A stretch of 23,351 nt of DNA from Bacteroidales bacterium (lineage in GTDB: Bacteria > Bacteroidota > Bacteroidia > Bacteroidales > JAOZVK01), in contig JAOZVK010000025.1 of NCBI GenBank assembly GCA_029938185.1, positions 1 through 23,351 of the forward strand, in the 5' to 3' direction. Position numbers and translations under genes: made by a program. This document shows positions 1 to 6,430 of the stretch, in pieces; the first letter of the stretch is position 1; each line of letters opens with the position of its first letter. Below the pieces are notes generated by a model, which saw nothing but the letters and a program-made list of their open reading frames with translations, was not told the DNA's origin and did no database searches.

Positions 1-256
1 TTCAATGGTGCAATTATTCAATGGTGCAATTATTCAATGATACAATTATTCAATGATACAATTATTCAATGGTGCAATTATTCAATGGTGCAATTATTCA
101 ATGGTGCAATTATTCAATGGTGCAATTATTCAATGATACAATTATTCAATGGTGCAATTATTCAATGATACAATTATTCAATGGTGCAATTATTCAATGG
201 TGCAATTATTCAATGGTGCAATTATTCAATGATACAATGGTTCAATACTTTGATTA
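1..256. repeat. 16-bp tandem repeat array, about 16 units, cut by the window edge
   Basis: The array is built from 16-bp units in two versions, TTCAATGGTGCAATTA (G) and TTCAATGATACAATTA (A), which differ at two positions. From base 1 the order is G G A A G G G G A G A G G G A, followed by one decayed unit at 241-256. The fifteenth unit already has a changed end. The first unit starts at base 1, so the array probably continues to the left. Because 16 is not a multiple of 3, a 48-bp period is open in some frames, which gives a spurious repetitive ORF. There are no spacers, so this is a minisatellite-like array and not CRISPR. Confidence 0.95.
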
Positions 257-262
257 ATAATT

Positions 263-369
263 GATAACAGTTTTGTTAATGGTTAAAACTATAACTGTTT
301 AGAGTATATTTAGATAAGATTTACATGTTTAAAATATCCTGTTAAACATGTAAATCCTGTCAAGTTATC
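263..369. repeat. Stem-loop region left of the dispersed repeat
   Basis: A perfect 13-bp stem is formed by 318-330 (GATTTACATGTTT) and 344-356 (AAACATGTAAATC) around a 13-base loop. An outer GATAAC/GTTATC pair at 263-268 and 364-369 encloses it. The inner words resemble the ACAGGATT-type words inside element E3. It could be an old element or a structured intergenic region; no coding signal is seen. Confidence 0.6.
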
Positions 370-379
370 ACATATAATA

Positions 380-480
380 AGTAGTCGAACAAAATTTTTC
401 GGCATTTATTTCGTGCAATTAACTATATGACAACTATTTGTAAGAACGCGTAAGCCACATTAAATAGGTCGAAGACCTTA
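380..480 (+). repeat. Dispersed repeat E1, copy i (diverged)
   Basis: The right part carries the E1 signature: a GCGTAAGC-like word, then ACATTAAATAGG, then the hairpin AGGTCGAAGACCT and the terminal CTTA. The left part (AAAATTTTTCGGCATTTATT) aligns loosely with the E1 left half at 19424 and 23298. The left edge is approximate. Bases 481-616, up to ychF, hold an ACTGGACAATAAATACT word related to E3 ends and nothing else I recognise. Confidence 0.7.
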
Positions 481-616
481 AACTTCAATTTATGTCTTGA
501 TACACTGCATACAAAACTGGACAATAAATACTATTTGGTGTGAAATCAAAATTATTTTAGTTTTAAAAATATTAAATGGCTCAAAGAGCCAAATTCACAA
601 AATAAATTCAAATAAA

Positions 617-1714
617 ATGGCACTACAATGCGGAATTGTTGGATTGACTAATGTAGGTAAAACTACAATTTTTAACTGTTTTTCGGATACTAAAGCACAA
701 ATTACTAATTATAGTTTTAGTACAAACAAATCAAATATTGGAATGGTTAAAGTACCCGATCCAAGATTATACGAACTTGAAAATTATCAACCAACCGAAA
801 AAGTAATTCAAACTACAGTAGAAATAGTAGATATTCCTGGACTAACAAAAGGTTCGAGTACAGGCGAAGGTATTGGAAACAAGTTTTTGGCTGATTTAAG
901 AAATACGGATGCAATAATCCATGTTTTAAGATGTTTCGATGACAAAAACCTTCTACATGTTGAGGGTAGTGTTGATCCTGTAAGAGATATCGAACTGCTC
1001 GATTTTGAGCTTCAAGTACAAGATATTGAATCTATTGAAAGGAAAATAATAAAATACAGAAAACTTGTTAAAGCAGGCGATAAAAAAGCTAAATATGTAA
1101 TAGAAGTTTTAAACACATACAAAAATCATCTTGAATCATTTCAATCGGCAAGAACTGTTCCTGTAAGTGACGAAGATAAAGAATATGTTGCCGATTTGTT
1201 TTTACTAACATCAAAGCCTGTTATGTATGTTTGCAATGTTGATGAAGCTTCGGCAATAAATGGAAACAAGTATGTTGATAGTGTTAAAGAAGCCCTTAAA
1301 TATCAAGATACTGAAATATTGGTTATTGCTGCTCAAATAGAGGCTGAAATTTCGGAACTTGAAACTAAAGAAGAACGAATGGAGTTTCTTGAAGATTTTG
1401 GTTTAAGTGAACCTGGAGTAAATAAATTGATACGTTCTGCTTATGCATTACTAAATTTACAAACTTTTTTTACAATAGGTCCAAAAGAAATAAGAGCATG
1501 GACTATGAAAAAAGGAATGAATGCTCCACAAGCAGCTGGTGTTATACATAGCGATTTAGAAAGAGGGTTTATTAGGGCTGAAGTTATTAAATATAATGAT
1601 TTTATGGAACTAAAATCAGAACAAAAATGTAAAGAAAAAGGAAAATTATATGTTGAAGGTAAAAGCTATATAGTTGATGATGGTGATATACTTCATATAA
1701 GGTTTAACGTATAA
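617..1714 (+). CDS. ychF: YchF/OLA1-family P-loop NTPase
   Basis: This is the universally conserved Obg-related NTPase YchF, which binds ribosomes and, unlike most of its class, usually prefers ATP. The protein is 365 residues, the normal family length. The P-loop is at residues 9-17 (GLTNVGKTT), switch II follows as DIPGLTKGSSTGEG, and the nucleotide-base motif is NVDE, matching the NxxE form linked to ATP preference. The C-terminus carries the YchF TGS-type domain (FFTIGPKEIRAWT... to DGDILHIRF). An upstream in-frame ATG at 497 would add 40 residues with no family similarity that lie in repeat-rich DNA. The ATG at 617 gives MALQCGIVGL, the usual N-terminus. hisF starts only 11 bases downstream, so the two are probably cotranscribed. 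Confidence 0.95.
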   Translation: MALQCGIVGLTNVGKTTIFNCFSDTKAQITNYSFSTNKSNIGMVKVPDPRLYELENYQPTEKVIQTTVEIVDIPGLTKGSSTGEGIGNKFLADLRNTDAIIHVLRCFDDKNLLHVEGSVDPVRDIELLDFELQVQDIESIERKIIKYRKLVKAGDKKAKYVIEVLNTYKNHLESFQSARTVPVSDEDKEYVADLFLLTSKPVMYVCNVDEASAINGNKYVDSVKEALKYQDTEILVIAAQIEAEISELETKEERMEFLEDFGLSEPGVNKLIRSAYALLNLQTFFTIGPKEIRAWTMKKGMNAPQAAGVIHSDLERGFIRAEVIKYNDFMELKSEQKCKEKGKLYVEGKSYIVDDGDILHIRFNV

Positions 1715-1725
1715 ATTAAAAAAAA

Positions 1726-2481
1726 ATGTTAGCAAAAAGAATAGTTCCATGTCTTGATATAAAAGATGGAAAAACTGTAAAAGGAATAAACTTCGTAAAT
1801 ATAAAAGAGGTAGGCGACCCTGTTGAACTTGGAGCGTATTATGCAGAACAAGGTGCAGACGAACTGGTTTTTCTTGATATTACAGCAACTCACGAAAAAA
1901 GAAAAATATTTGTTGAACTTGTTAAACGCATTGCTAAACACATAAATATACCATTTACAGTAGGTGGTGGAATAAGTGAACTAAAAGATGCTGATGCACT
2001 TTTGGCAGCTGGTGCCGATAAAATTTCTATAAACTCATCGGCTGTTAAAAACCCGCAACTTATTAATGATTTAGCTAACAATTTTGGTAGTCAGTTTGTT
2101 GTTTTGGCTATTGATGCAAAAAAAATTGATAACTACTGGAGTGTATATATTAGAGGTGGAAGAACCAAAACAGACAAAGAATTGTTTTCTTGGGCCAAAG
2201 AAGCTGAAAACAGAGGAGCAGGAGAAATATTGTTTACATCAATGAACAATGATGGTGTGAAACAAGGATTTGCATGCGATGCTTTAGCCAAAATGTCGTC
2301 TACTGTTAAAATACCCGTTATTGCATCAGGTGGAGCTGGAAAAATGGAACACTTTGTTGATGTTTTTACCAAAGGAAAAGCAGATGCAGGACTTGCTGCA
2401 AGTATTTTTCATTATAAAGAAATAAAAATTGCTGACTTAAAGCAATACTTGAAAAAAAATGACATTATTGTTAGAATTTGA
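1726..2481 (+). CDS. hisF: Imidazole glycerol phosphate synthase cyclase subunit HisF
   Basis: HisF is the cyclase half of IGP synthase in histidine biosynthesis. It uses ammonia made by HisH to turn PRFAR into IGP and AICAR. The 251-residue length is standard for the (beta/alpha)8 barrel. Visible hallmarks are the N-terminal MLAKRIVPCLDIKDGKTVKG, carrying the first catalytic Asp (D11), the central VLAIDAKK, carrying the second catalytic Asp near residue 130, and phosphate-binding glycine loops (FTVGGGI, IASGGAG). It follows ychF closely. Its usual partner hisIE is in the window but lies 6.6 kb downstream, beyond a restriction-modification locus. No hisA or hisH is visible. Confidence 0.97.
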   Translation: MLAKRIVPCLDIKDGKTVKGINFVNIKEVGDPVELGAYYAEQGADELVFLDITATHEKRKIFVELVKRIAKHINIPFTVGGGISELKDADALLAAGADKISINSSAVKNPQLINDLANNFGSQFVVLAIDAKKIDNYWSVYIRGGRTKTDKELFSWAKEAENRGAGEILFTSMNNDGVKQGFACDALAKMSSTVKIPVIASGGAGKMEHFVDVFTKGKADAGLAASIFHYKEIKIADLKQYLKKNDIIVRI

Positions 2482-2490
2482 GATTTTTAA

Positions 2491-2693
2491 GGAAATGTCG
2501 AATTATAAATTACGAATTAAGCACCCATACAAAAGTTTTTACCTATTTAGTATAGAGCTTACTTTTTTGAAATACTGTTTATTATATATCTTGCGTAAGC
2601 AACATTAAATAGGTCGAAGACCTTACGAATTGGTTTACACCTAATATTAGTATTTTACAAAAAATAAATCGGAAAGTTATTTTTTAACGATTC
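2491..2693 (-). repeat. Element E2, copy a, interrupted by E1
   Basis: This is the reverse complement of E2 (compare 21299-21396). Arms at 2491-2517 and 2626-2693 flank an E1 insertion. Without the insertion and its TA duplication the element is about 97 bp, against 98 bp in the other copies. It starts GGAAAT and ends ACGATTC. The flanking 4-mers, TTAA and CTTA, do not match, unlike in copies b and c. It begins 9 bases after the hisF stop. Confidence 0.85.
2520..2623 (+). repeat. Dispersed repeat E1, copy ii, inserted in E2
   Basis: The element is flanked by TA on both sides (2518-2519 and 2624-2625). The uninterrupted E2 copy at 21299-21396 has one TA at this point, so this looks like insertion at TA with duplication of TA. 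With its flanks it reads TAAGCACCC...GACCTTA. The right end carries the AGGTC-GAA-GACCT hairpin. It matches the inverted copy at 5890-5992 at all but two positions (one T indel, one T/C change). Confidence 0.85.
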
Positions 2694-2701
2694 CTTACCT
2701 A

Positions 2702-2865
2702 TTTAGGAATAGGTATTAAATAAATGTCCGTTTTGATAGATTAGTTTGTTATTTTACAACTTACAAAAAGTCGCAAATAGTGAACTATTTAAGACTTTTT
2801 TTAAGGTAGTAAAATGACAAAATAATGACGCAAAATAGGGCAGTTATTTGATACCTGTTCCTAAA
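2702..2865. repeat. Palindromic element E4, copy A (MITE-like)
   Basis: Terminal inverted repeats of about 22 bp run from TTTAGGAATAGGTATTAAAT at the left to its near-complement, ending TTCCTAAA, at the right. CTA flanks both sides (2699-2701 and 2866-2868), a possible 3-bp target duplication. The core is a long hairpin around GCAAATAGT/ACTATTTAAG with poly-A/T arms. No ORF is inside. A second copy with the core reversed lies at 13435-13591. Confidence 0.75.
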
Positions 2866-2875
2866 CTATTATACA

Positions 2876-2964
2876 AAAAAATTACTAACTAAACAAAAGA
2901 ATGTTTTAGGAACTAATAAAAAAACTTAAATAAGCTGCATTTGCTCGTATTTTTATAAGCCCAG
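2876..2964 (+). repeat. Block shared with 13611-13700
   Basis: About 90 bases align in direct orientation with 13611-13700, including GGAACTA, an AAACTTAAATAAGCT word and the identical run CTCGTATTTTTATAAGCCCA. Both copies follow directly after an E4 palindrome, so E4 and this block may form one composite unit. At the second locus the block contains TATCTTTG, a Bacteroidota -7-like box; here the equivalent is TGCATTTG. Confidence 0.7.
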
Positions 2965-3028
2965 GATATAGCCAACTCAAAAAAACATAAAAACCAAAAA
3001 ATGTTTAGATTAAAACATAAAACAATAT

Positions 3029-3036
3029 TATCTTTG
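3029..3036 (+). promoter_or_regulatory. Possible promoter -7 box of the mod-res locus
   Basis: TATCTTTG fits the Bacteroidota TAnnTTTG -7 consensus, 28 bases before the mod start. No clear -33 TTG lies at the expected distance upstream, so this is a motif match only. Confidence 0.4.
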
Positions 3037-3063
3037 TAAAAAAACGAATAAAATAATTTTTAA

Positions 3064-5121
3064 ATGAATATATTTCACGAAATACTTGTAAATCAACTTG
3101 CAATAGAAGGTAGATTTATATCAGACGAAGGCGAACTGAAAAAATTTGTAATTATTGATGCTGCTTTTAATATGGATAGAACCTTAATTGGTTTACTTCT
3201 TACAAAAAAAGAATTAAAACAAAAATTTTTTACCGAAATTGCAGGACACTGGGTATTTGATATAAATTTATTTGTGAGGTATATGGAAAATAAAAACTTC
3301 CTAAAAGATAGCTACACACGATACCGCAACAAAATAGGACTAACAATAGGCGAAAAATTTTTAAACCAACGAAATGATGTTGCTCTTGTTTGGCCATTTA
3401 AAGATTGTATTCTCGAAGGTGGACAAACGGAAGAAGACCAAAAAAGACCAGAAATATTTTTTAACGATATTCTTGCACAAGAAGAAATTGACCAACTTAC
3501 AGAGCCAAAAATTCTTGTAAATTGGGAAAAATACACAACAGACGGAACACAAAAAGTAACTGAAATAAAGCGAAGTGAAAACGGAATTATTAAAGACAAT
3601 CTAATTATTAAAGGAAATAATTTACTCGCTTTACATTCTCTTTTGCTTCAATTTGAAAATCAAGTAAAATTAATCTACATTGACCCACCGTATAATACTG
3701 GAAATGACGCTTTTAAATATAATGATAGTTTTAGCCATAGCACATGGTTAACATTTATGAAAAATAGATTGGAAGTAGCACACAAATTTTTAAAAAGAGA
3801 TGGCTTAATTTTTATACATATTGATGATGTAGAGGAAAGTTACTTGAAAATTTTATGTGATGAAATTTTTGGAAGAGAAAAATTCGTAAATACAATTGCT
3901 GTTAAATCTTCAACACCAAGTGGAATAAAAACAGCACATAAAGATAAAACAATCATTAAACAAAAAGATTTTATTTTAGTCTATAAAAAATCAGATAGTG
4001 TAAAGATAAAACCTCAATATACAAAAAGAGAAAACTGGGACACTCATTTTTCGAGGATTTTGGATAAAGACGAGAATGGTAAATATATCTTACTTAATTT
4101 AAAGGATATATTAATTAAGGAGGGTATTTTGAATAAGAGTAATACGTTAAATGATTTAGATATTAATGACAAAAAATTTAAAAAATTCTATTTGAAAAAT
4201 GCAGATAAAATTTGCCAATCAGCTGCTCATAAAAATAAAGAAATTGATAAAATATCAAGAAAAGAATATCCCGATGCAGTTTACGTTAATTATGAAAACG
4301 ATAAAATAAAAGGATTTTACTATAATGGAAGACAGTTGCAACCGCTAAGTTATAGTTTAAATGAAATAATTGTAAATAAAGAAATTACAAAAGATTTTTC
4401 AATGCTTTTATGTGATTTTTGGAGCGATATTGATTTTCAAAATACTCAAAACGAAGGTGGCGGTATAAGTTTTCCAGCAGGAAAAAAACCAGAATTACTT
4501 TTGTATCGTATTATTGATATGGCTTCAAAACCAGACGATATCGTCTTAGATTTTTTTGCAGGAAGTGGCACAACTGGAGCCGTAGCACACAAAATGAACC
4601 GTCAATATATTTTAATTGAGCAAATGGATTATATAAAAGATTTACCAGAAGCTCGACTAAAAAAAGTTATAGGAATTAAAACCAAAAAAACAAACGAACT
4701 ACACGAAAAAATAGAATTTGACACAGGAGGCATTTCAAAAGCCCTAAAATGGAAAGGTGGAGGCAGTTTTATTTATACAGAACTAAAACAATACAACCAA
4801 GCATTTATAAATCAAATTGAAACCGCAAAAACCACAAACGAATTAATTGCAATTTGGGAAGAAATGAAAATCCACAGTTTTTTAAATTACAATGTGGACA
4901 TCAAAAAACACGATGAGAATATTGAAGAGTTTAAAACATTAGAAATACAAATACAGAAAGAACATTTGCTAAAACTTTTGAATAAAAATCAGCTTTATGT
5001 AAATTTATCTTCAATAGACGATGAAGATTTTAAAGTAAGCGATGAGAATAAAAAACTTACTAATGAATTTTATGAAATAAAAGAAGAAGAAGCTGTAACA
5101 CAAACAAAAATAGATTTATAA
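3064..5121 (+). CDS. mod: Type III restriction-modification DNA methyltransferase (Mod)
   Basis: Mod is the modification and recognition subunit of a type III system. It methylates adenine-N6 on one strand and gives the Mod-Res complex its sequence specificity. The protein is 685 residues. The catalytic motif IV is DPPY at residues 207-210, in IDPPYNTGND. The SAM-binding motif I (DFFAGSGTTG) starts at residue 496. The order catalytic-then-SAM is the beta-class arrangement typical of type III Mod. The variable stretch between them, about residues 280-480, should hold the target recognition domain. The N-terminal 150 residues are the family's conserved leader. The ORF is intact. Two bases separate it from rhuM, and res follows 1.3 kb later. 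It begins just after a block of mobile elements. Confidence 0.94.
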   Translation: MNIFHEILVNQLAIEGRFISDEGELKKFVIIDAAFNMDRTLIGLLLTKKELKQKFFTEIAGHWVFDINLFVRYMENKNFLKDSYTRYRNKIGLTIGEKFLNQRNDVALVWPFKDCILEGGQTEEDQKRPEIFFNDILAQEEIDQLTEPKILVNWEKYTTDGTQKVTEIKRSENGIIKDNLIIKGNNLLALHSLLLQFENQVKLIYIDPPYNTGNDAFKYNDSFSHSTWLTFMKNRLEVAHKFLKRDGLIFIHIDDVEESYLKILCDEIFGREKFVNTIAVKSSTPSGIKTAHKDKTIIKQKDFILVYKKSDSVKIKPQYTKRENWDTHFSRILDKDENGKYILLNLKDILIKEGILNKSNTLNDLDINDKKFKKFYLKNADKICQSAAHKNKEIDKISRKEYPDAVYVNYENDKIKGFYYNGRQLQPLSYSLNEIIVNKEITKDFSMLLCDFWSDIDFQNTQNEGGGISFPAGKKPELLLYRIIDMASKPDDIVLDFFAGSGTTGAVAHKMNRQYILIEQMDYIKDLPEARLKKVIGIKTKKTNELHEKIEFDTGGISKALKWKGGGSFIYTELKQYNQAFINQIETAKTTNELIAIWEEMKIHSFLNYNVDIKKHDENIEEFKTLEIQIQKEHLLKLLNKNQLYVNLSSIDDEDFKVSDENKKLTNEFYEIKEEEAVTQTKIDL

Positions 5122-5123
5122 TA

Positions 5124-6153
5124 ATGCCAGATAATTTTAAAGAAATATTATTATACACAACTCCAAATGGAAAAGTGAAAGTGGAAATTTATCTGCAAAA
5201 CGAAACCGTTTGGCTCACACAAAAAGCAATTGCCGAACTTTTTGGTGTAAATGTTCCAGCTGTATCAAAACACTTAAATAACATTTTTGAAAATGGGGAG
5301 TTACAAAAAAAAGCAACTGTTTCCAAAAAGGAAACAGTTCGTAGAGAAGGAACTCGAAATGTAACAAGGAATATTGAATATTATAACCTTGATGCTATAA
5401 TATCAGTTGGTTATAGAGTAAACAGTTCGCAAGCAACACATTTTCGTATTTGGGCAACAGAACGACTTAAAGAATATATTATCAAAGGCTTCACTATGGA
5501 CGATGAACGCCTTAAAACCCCAAATTATTCTTTTGGAAAAGATTATTTTGATGAGCAACTTGCCAGAATAAGAGACATAAGAAGCAGTGAACGAAGATTT
5601 TACCAAAAAATTACAGATATTTATGCACAATGTAGTTCCGATTATAAATTAAACTCTCAAACAACCAAAAAATTCTTTGCAACTGTGCAAAACAAATTAC
5701 ACTGGGCTATAACTGGGCAAACCGCCGCCGAAATAGTTTCAAATCGGGTAGATAGCAAAAAAGAAAATATGGACTTACTACTTGGAAAAATTCTCCCAAA
5801 GGCAAAATTAGAAAAACCGATATTGGAATAGCAAAAAATTATTTAAAAGAAGATGAATTAGACCAATTAAATCTCATAGTTACAATGTAAGGTCTTCGAC
5901 CTATTTAATGTTGCTTACGCAAGATATATAATAAACGGTATTTCAAAAAGTAAGCTCTATACTAAATAGGTAAAAACTTTTGTATGGGTGCTTAGATGCC
6001 TTTTTGAAGTTTAATGAAAAAGCTATTTTGAATCATTTTGGAAAAGTTTCGCATGAATTAGCATTAGAACTCGCAGAAAAAGAATATCAGAAATTTAAAC
6101 AAACAGAAGATAAAAATTATATTTCGGATTTTGATAACATTATAAATTTATAA
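5124..6153 (+). pseudogene. rhuM: RhuM-family protein, broken by frameshift and E1 insertion
   Basis: The first 215 residues are a clear RhuM-family (Virulence_RhuM) protein: a KVEIYLQNETVWLTQ start, the helix-turn-helix-like region AIAELFGVNVPAVSKHLNNI, then RVNSSQATHFRIWAT. Two lesions follow. Near 5771 the family pattern NMGLTTWK requires ATGGGACTT but the DNA has ATGGACTT, so one G is missing and the frame ends at 5831. The correct frame resumes at once (LTTWKNSPKGKIRKTDIGIAK across the lesion) and runs to 5887. There an E1 element enters, giving ATG-TAA in the restored frame. The coding tail resumes at 5992 as LDAFLKFNEKAILNHFGKV and ends at the TAA at 6151-6153. About 20 family residues are missing at the junction. 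RhuM genes are often found inside restriction loci, but their biochemical role is uncertain. The intact 235-residue N-terminal product could still be made. Confidence 0.9.
5890..5992 (-). repeat. Dispersed repeat E1, copy iii, inside rhuM
   Basis: Inverted orientation: it begins AGGTCTTCGACCT and ends GGGTGCT, with TA on both sides (5888-5889 and 5993-5994). It is almost identical to copy ii at 2520-2623, much closer than to other copies. It lies in rhuM coding sequence, and the missing rhuM codons suggest a deletion accompanied or followed insertion. Confidence 0.88.
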
Positions 6154-6154
6154 A

Positions 6155-6430
6155 ATGATAGATAGCATTGAAAACATAGTTGCAGCTTGCGACACAGAAA
6201 AAGCGGAAGAACTTCATAAAATTATAAGAGCAGAGTTAGAAAAAACTGGTATTCTTAATATTGTTACTAAAAATGATAAGGAAATTAACAATATAAAAGC
6301 CATTGGCTCGTGGGGCGAAGGTTTTTATTACGGAAAACTTAAGAATCAAAAGAATTTTTCAAAATCTGTATCTGTTTTTTCTATCAAAACAATAAATAAT
6401 AAAAATTTGCATCATGGAATTTCTTTATAA
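6155..6430 (+). CDS. Small protein of unknown function in the type III R-M locus
   Basis: An ORF of 91 residues starts one base after the rhuM stop and overlaps the res start by 17 bases, so its spacing fits translation within the mod-res operon. The first 40 residues look helical and acidic (MIDSIENIVAACDTEKAEEL). A GSWGEGFYYGKLKNQ stretch follows, and then a basic, asparagine-rich tail. There is no signal peptide or membrane segment. I do not recognise the family. It may be a small accessory protein of the locus or the remnant of a longer gene. Confidence 0.55.
   Translation: MIDSIENIVAACDTEKAEELHKIIRAELEKTGILNIVTKNDKEINNIKAIGSWGEGFYYGKLKNQKNFSKSVSVFSIKTINNKNLHHGISL

Noticed and set aside
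1..256. CRISPR-like array
   Set aside because: Units are contiguous 16-mers with no spacers and no cas genes nearby.
69..257. 62-residue repetitive ORF (VQLFNGAIIQWCNYS-like)
   Set aside because: It is just the 16-bp array read in frame every 48 bases, with no independent coding evidence.
497..616. N-terminal extension of YchF
   Set aside because: The 40 extra residues have no family similarity and lie in repeat-related DNA; the ATG at 617 gives the standard N-terminus.
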